Assembly: GCA_903934285.1 (NCBI GenBank)
Contig: CAIZNN010000069.1
Span: 1-57,369 of the forward strand
Direction: 5' to 3'
Source of the DNA: Akkermansiaceae bacterium
GTDB lineage: Bacteria > Verrucomicrobiota > Verrucomicrobiia > Verrucomicrobiales > Akkermansiaceae
Length of the DNA: 57,369 nt
This document shows, in pieces, positions 43,431 to 53,193 of this stretch. Position 1 is the first letter of the stretch; each line of letters opens with the position of its first letter. The notes beneath the pieces are model-generated. The model was not told the origin of the DNA, did no database searches, and saw only the letters and a list, made by a program, of their open reading frames with translations. The translations under genes and the position numbers were made by a program.

Positions 43431-44813
43431 TCAGCCGGCGCCCAGCAAGCGCAACAAGCGTTTCAGCCGCGGCAGCGTGCCGCGGGCCGGGGGGTAGCGG
43501 ACCTTCGCCTCGAAGGCGGATGAGCACCGCAAGACCGCGCGCCGGTGAGTGAAACAATCAAAACCCGCCCGGCCATGATAGGCCCCCATCCCGCTCTCGC
43601 CGAGCCCGCCAAAGGGCAGCTCCTTGCCAAGAATGTGCATGACGGTGTCATTGATACAGACCCCTCCGGAGCGGCTGCCGGCAAGCACCCGCTGCTGCCT
43701 CGCCGCGTCGCGGGTGAAGAGGTAGAGCGCCAGCGGCGTCGCCCGCCCACGCAGCTTGGCAAGCTCCTCGTCCAAATCCACAAATTCGACCAGCGGCAGG
43801 ATCGGGCCGAAAATTTCCTCCTGCATCACCGCGGCCGCCCACGGCACACCGGTTAGAAGCGTCGGTGCAAGATAACAATCGGCGGCATCGTGGCGGCCGC
43901 CCCATGCGATTTGGCCGTCGCCGAGAAAGCCAATGAGGCGGTCAAAATGCCTGCGGTTGATGATCCGTCCGTAGTCGGGACTCTGCTGCGGGTCCTCACC
44001 ATAAAAATCCCGCAGCGCCTGCTTGAGCGCCTCAAGAAACGCGCCGGCCACCGCTTGCTCGACGAGCACGTGGTCGGGGGCGACGCAGGTCTGGCCCGCA
44101 TTCATGAACTTGCCCCAGACGATGCGCCGCGCGGTGCTGGCGAGGGGCGCGTCGGCGCACACGATGCAGGGGCATTTGCCGCCGAGTTCGAGGGTGACGG
44201 GGGTTAGATGGCGGGCGGCAGCGGCCATGATGGCACGGCCCGTAGGCGTGCTGCCAGTGAAGAAAATCGAGTCGAATCGTTGCAGCAACAGCGCTGCGGC
44301 GCTTGCTTGGTCACCTTGGACGACGGCAATGAATTCTTCGGGGAAGGTGCTGCCGAGGAGTTGCCCGAGCACTGCGGCGGTATGGGGAGCGAATTCGGAT
44401 GGTTTGAGAATGGCGCAGTTGCCCGCGGCAATGGCACCGACCAAGGGCGAGAGCAAGAGTTGCAGCGGGTAGTTCCACGGGCCGATGATGAGGGCCACAC
44501 CTAACGGTTCGGGCCGGATGAAGCCGCGTGCCGGCCACGCCAGCAGCGGCACGCGCCGCCGCACCGGCCTCATCCACGCACCCAGGTGGCGCAGGGCATG
44601 GCGGATCTCGCTGAGCACGAAACCCACTTCCGAGGCGTAGGCCTGCTGCGGGCTTTTACCCAAATCCGCCTGCAGCGCGCCGAGCACGGCGGCCTCGTGC
44701 GCCACCAGCGCGCCTAGCAACCTGCGCAGTTGCGTCCGGCGGAACTCCAGCGGCAACGTCGCGCCGGAGTGGAAAAATGCCCGTTGGCGCACAATGAGTG
44801 GCATGAAATCCAT
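43431..44813 (-). CDS. Aldehyde dehydrogenase, likely carotenoid-aldehyde type
   Basis: 460 aa class-3-like ALDH. PLGVALIIGPWNYPLQLLLS, FTGSTPTGRAI, catalytic Glu region LTPVTLELGGKCP, nucleophile Cys in NAGQTCVAPDHVLV, and the QEEIFGPILPLVEF block. Enzymes of this class that sit with crtN/crtP oxidise apocarotenoid or diapocarotenoid aldehydes to acids. The gene lies on the opposite strand between the two CrtN-like genes, so it is not in a simple operon with either. Substrate is inferred from context only. Confidence 0.9.
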   Translation of the reverse strand: MDFMPLIVRQRAFFHSGATLPLEFRRTQLRRLLGALVAHEAAVLGALQADLGKSPQQAYASEVGFVLSEIRHALRHLGAWMRPVRRRVPLLAWPARGFIRPEPLGVALIIGPWNYPLQLLLSPLVGAIAAGNCAILKPSEFAPHTAAVLGQLLGSTFPEEFIAVVQGDQASAAALLLQRFDSIFFTGSTPTGRAIMAAAARHLTPVTLELGGKCPCIVCADAPLASTARRIVWGKFMNAGQTCVAPDHVLVEQAVAGAFLEALKQALRDFYGEDPQQSPDYGRIINRRHFDRLIGFLGDGQIAWGGRHDAADCYLAPTLLTGVPWAAAVMQEEIFGPILPLVEFVDLDEELAKLRGRATPLALYLFTRDAARQQRVLAGSRSGGVCINDTVMHILGKELPFGGLGESGMGAYHGRAGFDCFTHRRAVLRCSSAFEAKVRYPPARGTLPRLKRLLRLLGAG

Positions 44814-44992
44814 ATTCTGCTTGCGCTATGGAGGCGCTGGCGTATCGCTAGGTCAAGTCATGATTCACAAGCTGGCACTTTTGATGGTGGCGGCCTCGCT
44901 GCTGTTGGCGGCGGCCGATGCAACCGCCAAGCCGGTCGGTTGCACTTGGCCGAGGATCGACCCGCCTGCCTCACCCACCACCAATAGCCCCC

Positions 44993-46471
44993 ATGAGCAA
45001 CAAACAAGTCATCATCATCGGCTCCGGCCTGGGTGGATTGTCAGCGGCCATCTCACTGGCGCAGGACGGTTATGCCGTGACCATCCATGAGAAAAACGCC
45101 CGCATCGGCGGCAAGCTCAACGTGCTCAAGGCGGGCGGCTATAGCTTCGACCTCGGGCCGTCGATTCTGACCCTGCCGCATATCTTTGAGCGCTTGTTCG
45201 CACGCTCCGGCAAAACCTTGGCCGATTATATCACGCTCCTGCCGCTGCGGCCGCATTGGCGGAATTTTTTTGAGGACGGCAAGGTGGTGGACCTGTATCC
45301 GGAAGCGGACCTGATGGCCGCGGAGGCGCGCAAGGTGGGTGAGGATCCCGCCGCGGTGGAGCGGTTCCTGAAGTATTCCGCCGGCCTCTACGATCTGGTC
45401 AATGCCGGGTACTTCGAGCAAGGGCTGGACACCGTCAAGGACTTCCGGCGCTGGTACGGCTTGGGCCAGTTTCCCAAGTTCGATTTGTTCCGCACCATGC
45501 ACGGCGGCGTGAAGCGGTTTCTCAAGACGCCACACCTGCAAGACATCTTCGATTACTTCATCAAGTATGTCGGCTCGTCGGCCTATCACTCGCCCGCGTT
45601 CATGAACTGCATGGCCACCATCCAGTTCCGCTACGACCTCTGGTATGTGGATGGCGGCTTATACAACCTCGCCCTCGCCCTGCAGCGGTTGATGGATGAA
45701 CTCGGCGTGGTGGTCCACCTCAACAGCGAAGTCACCGAGGTCTGCAAGCAAGGCGGCCGGGTCACCGGCCTGGTCGCCAACGGCCAATTCCATCCCGCCG
45801 CTATCATCGTCTCCAACATGGAGGTCATTCCAGCCTATGCCAACCTGCTGGCGGAAGACGCCGCGTTCATGCGCGGCCTCGAGCGCTTCGAGCCGTCGTG
45901 CTCCGGGTTGGTGCTCGAACTTGGGCTCGACTGCCAGTATCCGCAACTTGCCCACCACAACTTCTTTTTCTCCGGCCATCAGCGCGATCATTTTCACACG
46001 GTTTTCCGCAAACGCCAATTGCCGCCGGACCCGACAATCTATCTTGTCGCCGCATCCAAGACCGATCCCACCGTCGCGCCGGCCGGCTGCGATTGTCTGA
46101 AAATCCTCCCGCACATTCCGCACCTCGACGCCGCCCATCCGCTATCGCGCGACGACTACATGGCACTCAAGGAGCGCGTGCTGGACAAGTTAGAGCGGAT
46201 GGGCTTGCAAGATCTGCGCCGCCACGTCGTGTTCGAACATTGTTGGACGCCGCTGGACATCCGCGAACAATACGCCTCCAACCAAGGCTCGATTTACGGC
46301 GTGGTCAGCGACCGCTTCAAGAACCTGGCCTTCAAAGCGCCGAAACAGAGCACCAAATACCCCAATCTGTTCTTCGTCGGCGGCTCGGTGAACCCTGGCG
46401 GCGGCATGCCGATGGTGGTGCTCTGCGGCCAGAACGTCGCCAGAGACATTGTCGCCTGGGACCGCCGCTGA
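44993..46471 (+). CDS. CrtN/CrtP-like carotenoid desaturase or oxidase
   Basis: 492 aa, second flavoprotein of the family: QVIIIGSGLGGLSAAISLAQ, IHEKNARIGGKLN, FDLGPSILTLPHIFE, and C-terminal NLFFVGGSVNPGGGMPMVVLCGQ. Similar in order and length to the gene at 41842 but clearly distinct, so they are old paralogues. In C30 pathways the second paralogue (CrtP/CrtNb) oxidises the terminal methyl to an aldehyde for the ALDH; which of the two does this cannot be told. MSNKQVIIIG at 44993 is preferred over 44918. Confidence 0.88.
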   Translation: MSNKQVIIIGSGLGGLSAAISLAQDGYAVTIHEKNARIGGKLNVLKAGGYSFDLGPSILTLPHIFERLFARSGKTLADYITLLPLRPHWRNFFEDGKVVDLYPEADLMAAEARKVGEDPAAVERFLKYSAGLYDLVNAGYFEQGLDTVKDFRRWYGLGQFPKFDLFRTMHGGVKRFLKTPHLQDIFDYFIKYVGSSAYHSPAFMNCMATIQFRYDLWYVDGGLYNLALALQRLMDELGVVVHLNSEVTEVCKQGGRVTGLVANGQFHPAAIIVSNMEVIPAYANLLAEDAAFMRGLERFEPSCSGLVLELGLDCQYPQLAHHNFFFSGHQRDHFHTVFRKRQLPPDPTIYLVAASKTDPTVAPAGCDCLKILPHIPHLDAAHPLSRDDYMALKERVLDKLERMGLQDLRRHVVFEHCWTPLDIREQYASNQGSIYGVVSDRFKNLAFKAPKQSTKYPNLFFVGGSVNPGGGMPMVVLCGQNVARDIVAWDRR

Positions 46472-46527
46472 GCTTGCCTGTGGCCGCGGCCGCGCTCAGT
46501 TAGAACAGGCGCGCCGCCGGTCGTGCC

Positions 46528-49071
46528 TCACTGCCGGGCACCCGCCTCGCGGGCGGCTCCGGCCATCTCCCGCAATGCCGCCGCGTCGAGTTCATCCATC
46601 CGTTTGCGCTTGTCGGCAAAGCGGCGGAATTTCCCCAGTTCGGCCGGGTTCCATACGTTAGATTCCTCGAAGTCGCCGCAATAGGGGACGAACAGGTCGA
46701 TCCAACAGGCGATCGTGTCGAGTTCCTCGCGGGTGAGACTGACCTTGCCGTGGCCCTTTTCTAACATTTCAAGCAAGCCGCTCTTGATCGCGCCGCCGGT
46801 GTTGGGCGGCAGCGGGGTCGGTGGCGATTGCACTCCGATCCAATTGACCAGCGGGCTGTCCGGCTGGCCGAAGAACGGGCCGCTATTGCCGCCGCCTTCG
46901 CGCCGGGCGCGGGTAAGCACCAGATAGGCATCACTCCACGCCCGCTTGGCGGTGGCGTCAACGGTGGTCGTGCCGAGCAAACTGAACGAATGGTCCGGGG
47001 CGCGGGTGCGACTGGCGGGCGGCAACTCGAGCGGCGGCGCGCCTTCGCCCGCCACCATGGCCAGCAGTGGCGCGCGGTCGCGGTGGCAACTGATGCAGTG
47101 GCGGTCGAGAATGGGTTGGATTTCGCGCGCAAAACTGAAACCCCGCGCCGGACCGTGGAACGGCAGCAGCTTTTGCGGCACCCCCAGCTGCGCGACGGCG
47201 GTGCCCTGCGGCAGCGCCAGCGGCGTGCTATTGCGATTTTCGTGGCAGCCGACGCATGAGGCGACTTCGCCGGGTTGCAGGGTATTCCAACTGCGCATCG
47301 TCTGCACCGCGCGTCCGCGCGCATCCAAGGCCTGGAAATACACCGGGGTGCGCGCCGGCACTTCGAAATACGCCGAGCCGTCGTCATGCACGGTGGCATC
47401 GCCCAACACCCGCTTGACGTCCCACGCGCCGTTGGCGATGGCGATCGGCGTGCTGACCACCGCCCCGCCGGCCGGGCCGCCATTGTGATTTTCGCCGATG
47501 CCGGCGACGCGGTACTCGAGGGCGATGACGCGCAGTTTGCGGATGGTGCCGCGCGCCACCCCGGCAAGGCCCGCCCCCTGATAGATATCACTCACATAAC
47601 AGGCGGAGGTTTGGCGGTGCCAGTCGATTTGACTCGGCCGCGGTGTCGGGCGCACGCGCGGTGCCAGCAACACCGGTTGCACGCACGGCACCGCGGGATC
47701 GCTGGCTAGCAATTCGCGGTGGCCGGCCTGGTCCATCCAATACAGGCCGAAGCGGGCATCGCCGCCGCCCCAGCCGTCGGGGGCATACGCCACCAGCCAT
47801 TCCGACGCGCTGAGCGGGAACGGATAACAAAACAATTCGCCGTCCTGGCCGTAGGCATCGATGCGTTCCGCCTTGGTTTCCCGCACTGGCGAGACGAGTT
47901 GCACCCCTTGGTTCTCATCGCGCCCGAGCGCCGGATCAATCACCGCCAGTTTACCGGTCTGGGCGCTGTGGTGGCCGCAGAGAATGGCTAACACTTTGCC
48001 GGTGCCGGGAATTCCGCGGGCATGGGCGATCGTGGTGGGAAACCACGAGCTGTTGCCATAAAACCCGGCTTGGCCGCTACCATCGGCATTCATCTGAAAC
48101 AACGGCTGCGGGAACACCTGCCCGCGGTCGTTGTAGTCCCAGCGGGTGTAGACGACCCGGCCGTCGTCGAGCACCTGCGGATAGACGGTGTGGACCTGGT
48201 CGAATCCGAGCCGCCACACACGCTTCCCGCTCGGATCGCAGGCATATAGATTGCTCGCTTCCGTCCACCAGCAATCGACGGTCTGCACGCAGCGGGTCGA
48301 GGCAAAGATCACGTCGTCGTTGGGCAGATACGCCGGCTCATAATCAGCCACGCCCTTGCCCGCGGTGAGCTGGCGCAGCTCCTTGCTTGTTAGATCGAGC
48401 TCGTAGAGATGGTAATCGTCGTCGTCTAACGACTTCTTCCAGGCGAACGCGAGCCGCTTGGCATCCCACGACACGGCGGGGTCGCGCAGCACGCCAGTCG
48501 GGTCGTCGAGCAGCGTCTCCACCGCGCCACGGGTGCCGTTGAAGCGCAGTCGGCAGAGGGTGGCCCCGGGCAGAAAGTGGCGTTCCGCCTGGGCGTCGGA
48601 CTGGCCTTCGGTGTACGCGAAAAACGACGGGCGGATGGTCTTGCGCTTGGTGAATGCGATGGGGCACGACCTGCCTAACAATCCGGCCAGGCGCCCGGCG
48701 CGCCGCGCCTCACAGGCACTGGCATGCAACATCAGCCAGCGGCGGTCGCCGGCGGGGACCTTTTGTTCGAGCAGCAGCGCCAGATCCGCGCGCAGCACCG
48801 CGGCCTCGCCGGCAACTGAGGCCAGGACCGCCTCCACTTGCGCCTGGCCAAGGCCGGCAGGGCTGGCGGTTTGGCCGTCCTGGCGCAACCAATCCCACTC
48901 GACCGGAAACACCCGTTGCAACTCCGCCGCAGCGGTGCCGGTGGCCAGGGCGTCGGCCCACGGTGCCGGATCGTAGTCGGCGGCCACGGCGGCAGGCAGC
49001 GCGGCGAGCATGCCCCAACCGACCGCGGCGACCTGCCATTGCAAGCGCCGGAAACCTCGCAAGTATTGCAT
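46528..49071 (-). CDS. HzsA-like dihaem beta-propeller protein, copy 1
   Basis: 847 aa. Signal sequence (RLQWQVAAVGWGMLAALPAAVAA), N-terminal helical part, then WD40-like/PD40 propeller strands (VSWDAKRLAFAWKKS, ADYEPAYLPNDDVIFAS, VYTRWDYNDRG), and a C-terminal region with two haem-c sites, CVGCH near residue 606 and CISCH near 659. The order matches the hydrazine-synthase alpha subunit middle-domain family. Relatives occur widely outside anammox with unknown function. It is last in the serS-cydA-cydB run (51 bp after cydB) and presumably periplasmic. ATG 49107 is an alternative start. Confidence 0.85.
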   Translation of the reverse strand: MQYLRGFRRLQWQVAAVGWGMLAALPAAVAADYDPAPWADALATGTAAAELQRVFPVEWDWLRQDGQTASPAGLGQAQVEAVLASVAGEAAVLRADLALLLEQKVPAGDRRWLMLHASACEARRAGRLAGLLGRSCPIAFTKRKTIRPSFFAYTEGQSDAQAERHFLPGATLCRLRFNGTRGAVETLLDDPTGVLRDPAVSWDAKRLAFAWKKSLDDDDYHLYELDLTSKELRQLTAGKGVADYEPAYLPNDDVIFASTRCVQTVDCWWTEASNLYACDPSGKRVWRLGFDQVHTVYPQVLDDGRVVYTRWDYNDRGQVFPQPLFQMNADGSGQAGFYGNSSWFPTTIAHARGIPGTGKVLAILCGHHSAQTGKLAVIDPALGRDENQGVQLVSPVRETKAERIDAYGQDGELFCYPFPLSASEWLVAYAPDGWGGGDARFGLYWMDQAGHRELLASDPAVPCVQPVLLAPRVRPTPRPSQIDWHRQTSACYVSDIYQGAGLAGVARGTIRKLRVIALEYRVAGIGENHNGGPAGGAVVSTPIAIANGAWDVKRVLGDATVHDDGSAYFEVPARTPVYFQALDARGRAVQTMRSWNTLQPGEVASCVGCHENRNSTPLALPQGTAVAQLGVPQKLLPFHGPARGFSFAREIQPILDRHCISCHRDRAPLLAMVAGEGAPPLELPPASRTRAPDHSFSLLGTTTVDATAKRAWSDAYLVLTRARREGGGNSGPFFGQPDSPLVNWIGVQSPPTPLPPNTGGAIKSGLLEMLEKGHGKVSLTREELDTIACWIDLFVPYCGDFEESNVWNPAELGKFRRFADKRKRMDELDAAALREMAGAAREAGARQ

Positions 49072-49122
49072 GGCTGTGGTACGACCCGGGCGCGCGGCGG
49101 CTTTCATGCGTTAGCCACAAAC

Positions 49123-50139
49123 TCAATAGCTGTCCTTGCCGAGGGTCACCTTGCCACGGAAAATATAATAGACCGTGACGGTATAGGTGAGCACGATGGG
49201 CACGCCGATGGCGGCGATGAGCGTCATGATCTTGAGGGTCTTGGCGGTGGAGGCCGCGTTGTAAACAGTTAGGGAATGGGCGGCCCCGGGCATGGAGTAG
49301 ACCATGTGAGGGAACATCCCGAGCCCGAACAAGGCCATCAGCAACAACATGGTGGCGCAGGAACTGAGGAAGGCGGCCCAGTCGCGGCCGCGGTGGATTT
49401 CCCGCGGCAGGTTGGCGATGGCGAGCACCAGCAGGACCACCACGGCGAAGAGCGCCGGTTGTTCGCGCAGGATCCGGGTCATCCGCGGGACATAGAGCAA
49501 GGTGGCCAGCGTGGTCAGCGCATAACAGACAATGAAGGTGATGATCAGCGGGTTGATCCACTGCCGGATGCGGGCCTGCAACGCTCCCTCGGTTTTGAGG
49601 TGCAGATAGATGGCGCCGTGCATCATGAACAGGGCCACGGTGGTCACGCCCATGAGCAGGGCATAGGGATGCAGCAGGCTGAGGAAGGTGCCGGCGAACT
49701 CGCCCCTGGCGTCGAGCGGCAGGCCCCACACGATGTTGCCCATGGTTATCCCGATGAGCATGGCCGCGCCGGTGCTGCCGGCGAAAAACCCCCGGTCCCA
49801 CCAGCGGCGCCACCAGGCCCAGGGTTCCTTGCTGCGGAACTCGATGGCCACAGCGCGGAAAATCAGCGCGAAGAGCAACAGCATGAACGCCAGATAGAAC
49901 CCCGAAAACACCGTCGCATACACCGCCGGAAACGCCGCAAACAACGCCCCGCCACCGGTGACCAGCCAGACCTCGTTGCCATCCCACACCGGGCCGATCG
50001 CATTGTAAAACAGCCGCCGCTCGTGATCGTCCTCAATCCCGAGAATGAGGGTGCCGACCCCAAGGTCGAAGCCGTCCAGCATCGCATAGCCGGAAAACAA
50101 CACACCCACCAATATGAACCAGAGAAGATTGTAATCCAT
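49123..50139 (-). CDS. cydB: Cytochrome bd oxidase subunit II
   Basis: 338 aa, about eight to nine membrane helices. MDYNLLWFILVGVLFSGYAM start, AMLDGFDLGVGTL, GPVWDGNEVWLVTGGGALFAAFP and VYYIFRGKV are the family's conserved blocks. Partner of CydA in quinol oxidation with oxygen reduction. It lies 12 bp after cydA. Confidence 0.96.
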   Translation of the reverse strand: MDYNLLWFILVGVLFSGYAMLDGFDLGVGTLILGIEDDHERRLFYNAIGPVWDGNEVWLVTGGGALFAAFPAVYATVFSGFYLAFMLLLFALIFRAVAIEFRSKEPWAWWRRWWDRGFFAGSTGAAMLIGITMGNIVWGLPLDARGEFAGTFLSLLHPYALLMGVTTVALFMMHGAIYLHLKTEGALQARIRQWINPLIITFIVCYALTTLATLLYVPRMTRILREQPALFAVVVLLVLAIANLPREIHRGRDWAAFLSSCATMLLLMALFGLGMFPHMVYSMPGAAHSLTVYNAASTAKTLKIMTLIAAIGVPIVLTYTVTVYYIFRGKVTLGKDSY

Positions 50140-50151
50140 TATGATGTTAGG

Positions 50152-51576
50152 TTAGGCCCGGCCCTGCTTGAGCCAGCTTTGCGGCAGCTCATGGCTTTCC
50201 TCCAGCGGCTCCGGGCCATGTTGGATCTTGCGGTTGAGCAGGAACAAAAACAGCGCGAATAATAACAGATAGATCAGGCCGAAGCCAAGCAGCGAGGCCA
50301 GCACTTGGTTGGCCCGGACCACGGCCGACAGTCCGTCGCTGGTGCGCAAATAGCCCCAGACGATCCACGGTTGGCGGCCGAGCTCCGCGGTGAACCAGCC
50401 GGCTTGATTGGCCAACTGTGGGAGCAACACCGCGGGCACCGCCAAGCGCAGGAACCAGCGCGACGCGAAATGCTGCGGTGCGGCCAGCTGGCCGCGCCAC
50501 CACAGCCAGGAGCCCCACAACGACAGGGCGATCATGCCAAAGCCGGTGGCCACCATCAGATGAAAACACTGGAAGGTGGCCCCCACCGGCGGGCGCAATT
50601 CCGCCGCGATGTCGTTCAAGCCGGTGACCGGATGGTCGCGGCGACCCCCAACTAACAGACTGAGCCCGCCGGGGATTTTGGGACCCAGCGTGCGTTGGTT
50701 GGTGGTGTCGACCCAGCCGAACGGATGCAGCGGGGCTTGCGGGCCGGTTTGCCACAACCCCTCCATGGCGGCCAGCTTCGAGGGCTGGTTACTGGCCACC
50801 CCGGCCGCGGAGCCATGCCCGGTGACCAACGACAACAGCGAACTGGCGAGTGCCAGCGCCAGGCCGCACTTGAGGGAGGCGGCGGCAAACCCGCCGTGGC
50901 GCTGCCGCAGCAAATAGAAGGCCGCCACGCTGACGACCAGAAATGCGCCGGCCGACCACGCGCCGACCAGGGTGTGGCTGAGCCGGTCCATCGAGGATGG
51001 ATTGAACACCACGCCCCAGAAATCGTCGATGACCATGCGGGCCTGCCACAGGTCGGCGAGTTCGAAGCTGTGGCCGGCGGGCACCGGCTGACCGGCGATT
51101 TCCAGGTGGGAGCCCGCCGGGGTTTGTTGCCAGGAATTGGCCACGATGATCCACACCGCGCTGAAGTGCGCGCCGACGGCCACCATGCAGGTGGCGAAAA
51201 AGTGCAGCTTCGGGCCCACCTTATCCCAACCAAACAGCAGAATCGCCAGAAAGCCCGACTCCAAAAAAAACGCGAATATCCCCTCCGCCGCCAGCGCGCT
51301 GCCGAAAACATCGCCGACGAAGCGCGAGTAGGTCGCCCAGTTGGTGCCGAACTCGAATTCCAGCACGATGCCGGTGGCCACGCCGAGGCCGAAAATCAGC
51401 CCAAACATCTTGGTCCAGAAGCGCGCCATGTTGTGATAGAGCGGATTGCGGGTGGCCAACCACATGCCCTCCATCATGACCAGCAGCAGCCCCAGCCCGA
51501 TGGTCAGTGGCGGGAAGATGTAATGGAAGGCCACCGTGAAGGCAAACTGGAAGCGCGAGAGGATTTCAACGTTCAT
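50152..51576 (-). CDS. cydA: Cytochrome bd oxidase subunit I
   Basis: 474 aa, nine-helix subunit carrying haems b558, b595 and d. The haem-ligand histidine is in [15 protein letters not shown], the [18 protein letters not shown] block is present, and the GRQPW motif is intact. The Q-loop is short (about 100 residues less than E. coli CydA), so it is of the short/CIO-like class. [15 protein letters not shown] at 51576 fits family starts better than upstream ATGs. It follows serS by 26 bp. Confidence 0.96.
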   Translation of the reverse strand: MNVEILSRFQFAFTVAFHYIFPPLTIGLGLLLVMMEGMWLATRNPLYHNMARFWTKMFGLIFGLGVATGIVLEFEFGTNWATYSRFVGDVFGSALAAEGIFAFFLESGFLAILLFGWDKVGPKLHFFATCMVAVGAHFSAVWIIVANSWQQTPAGSHLEIAGQPVPAGHSFELADLWQARMVIDDFWGVVFNPSSMDRLSHTLVGAWSAGAFLVVSVAAFYLLRQRHGGFAAASLKCGLALALASSLLSLVTGHGSAAGVASNQPSKLAAMEGLWQTGPQAPLHPFGWVDTTNQRTLGPKIPGGLSLLVGGRRDHPVTGLNDIAAELRPPVGATFQCFHLMVATGFGMIALSLWGSWLWWRGQLAAPQHFASRWFLRLAVPAVLLPQLANQAGWFTAELGRQPWIVWGYLRTSDGLSAVVRANQVLASLLGFGLIYLLLFALFLFLLNRKIQHGPEPLEESHELPQSWLKQGRA

Positions 51577-51602
51577 GGTGCGGGGGATGAAAATAGGCAC
51601 CA

Positions 51603-52892
51603 TCACTCGTTGGCGATGCCGGGAGCGCCGAAATAGGGCACCAGGGCCGCCGGGAGGCGGATGGAGCCGTCGGGTTGCTGGCATTGTTCTAACAATGCAA
51701 CATAGAGCCGTGGCAGGGCGGTGCCGGAGCCGTTGAGGGTATGGGGGAAACGGTTTTTGCCGTCACTGTCCTTGAAGCGCAGGCGCATGCGGCGGGCCTG
51801 GTAATCCCCGAAGCACGAACAACTGGACACCTCGAGGTACTTGCCTTGGCCGGGGGCCCAAACTTCGAGGTCATAGGTTTTGGCCGCCGACTGGCCGACG
51901 TCGCCCGTGCACAGCTCAATGACGCGGTAATGCAGGCCGAGGGTCTGCAGGATCGACTCGGCATGGGCGGTGAGTTGTTCTAACGCCTCGAAGCCGGTGT
52001 CCGGATGGACGATTTGGACCAGTTCGACCTTGTCGAATTGGTGCATGCGGATGATGCCCTTGTTATCGCGGCCGGCGGAACCCGCCTCGCGGCGGAAACA
52101 CGGGGTGTAAGCGACCATTTTGATGGGCAGCGCGGCGGCGGGCAGCAGGACGTCGCGATACAGATTGGTGACGGGCACCTCGGCCGTGGGCGCCAGAAAC
52201 AACGAGTTGCGACCATCGACTTCGGCCGGCTCGGTGCCATACATGTCCGCCTCGAATTTCGGCAGTTGCCCGGTGCCTTCCATGCACTCGCGCTTGACCA
52301 GATGCGGGACGTTGACTTCCTCGTACCCGTTGGCGGCCTGCGTGTCTAACAGGAAATTGATCAGGGCGCGTTCGAGGCGCGCGCCTTTGCCGCGATAGAC
52401 GGCGAAGCCGGCGCCAGCGATGCGGATGGCATCGTCCCAATGGATCAGCCCGAGAGCGGTGGCGAGTTCGACGTGATCGCGGGGCTGGTCGATGGCGGGT
52501 GGGGTCCCCCAGACGCGGACGACCGGATTGGCCGCCTCGTCGCTACCGATGGGGCAAGCCTCGTGCGGGAGGTTGGGGATATTGAGGAGGAGGTCGGATT
52601 GGCGGCTGGCGGCGGCTTCCGCCGCAGCATCCAGTTGTGCGATTTGGAGGTTGATGGCGCGCACCTCGGCCTCCACCGCGGAGGAATCCTGGGCGGCGGC
52701 TTTGAGGGCGCCGATGTCTTTGGACAGGGACTTGCGGGAACTTTGCAGTTGTTGTTTGGAGGTCTCGGCGCAACGGCGGGTTTCATCGCAGGCGAGCACC
52801 TCCGCGACGAGTTTCCAGTGATCGCCGCCGCGGGATTTGAGGCGCTCTTGGACGGCGGTGGGATTGTCGCGGATGACGCGGATATCAAGCAT
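51603..52892 (-). CDS. serS: Seryl-tRNA synthetase
   Basis: 429 aa class II synthetase. MLDIRVIRDNPTAVQERLKS start, N-terminal antiparallel coiled coil (about residues 30-100) that binds the long variable arm of tRNA-Ser, motif 2 FRREAGSAGRDNKGIIRMHQF and motif 3 NGSGTALPRLYVALLEQCQ. First gene of the minus-strand run with cydAB and the HzsA-like gene, probably by chance of packing. Confidence 0.97.
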   Translation of the reverse strand: MLDIRVIRDNPTAVQERLKSRGGDHWKLVAEVLACDETRRCAETSKQQLQSSRKSLSKDIGALKAAAQDSSAVEAEVRAINLQIAQLDAAAEAAASRQSDLLLNIPNLPHEACPIGSDEAANPVVRVWGTPPAIDQPRDHVELATALGLIHWDDAIRIAGAGFAVYRGKGARLERALINFLLDTQAANGYEEVNVPHLVKRECMEGTGQLPKFEADMYGTEPAEVDGRNSLFLAPTAEVPVTNLYRDVLLPAAALPIKMVAYTPCFRREAGSAGRDNKGIIRMHQFDKVELVQIVHPDTGFEALEQLTAHAESILQTLGLHYRVIELCTGDVGQSAAKTYDLEVWAPGQGKYLEVSSCSCFGDYQARRMRLRFKDSDGKNRFPHTLNGSGTALPRLYVALLEQCQQPDGSIRLPAALVPYFGAPGIANE

Positions 52893-53042
52893 GGCGGTTG
52901 GATTGTCGCGAAGATGTGAGAGGAATCAACCCCAAAAAAAAACCGGCTGGGCTTCGCCTCAGACCCAAGACGACAAGACCCAAGACTCAAGAGAAAAGCA
53001 GATGAAGAAGCGCTGCGCTCTTTTGTCTAGTCTCATGACTGA

Positions 53043-53186
53043 CCTGGCGTCGAATCACGGAATAGCAACGAATTGGAAGGCGCGGGCAAGAACGGCAAAC
53101 CCGTGGCCATGGTCAAGTTCGGTGCGGCCAGCATGCCGGACTATCGCTGCGGCTCGGGCGGCAGGGTCCGCCTCATTTGGTTTTAA
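53043..53186 (+). pseudogene. N-terminal remnant of a verrucomicrobial-type integrase
   Basis: The open frame ends GKPVAMVKFGAASMPDYRCG, then SGGRVRLIWF and TAA. It aligns with ARVKFGSASVPIYLSQSKGR in the N-terminus of the island integrase (VKFG.ASxP.Y...S.GR.R). Only about 45 codons remain; the rest is gone. It lies in the serS/HzsA-like-2 spacer and is the only recognisable thing there besides a short GACCCAAGAC duplication near 52967. Confidence 0.6.
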
Positions 53187-53193
53187 AACTCTG

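Noticed and set aside
44860-45090. Small exported protein MIHKLALLMVAASLLLAAADA between ALDH and the CrtP-like gene
   Set aside because: A signal-like start is present, but the frame overlaps about 100 bp of the CrtP-like gene with unnatural composition at its end. Possibly a real short gene or remnant; not strong enough to list.
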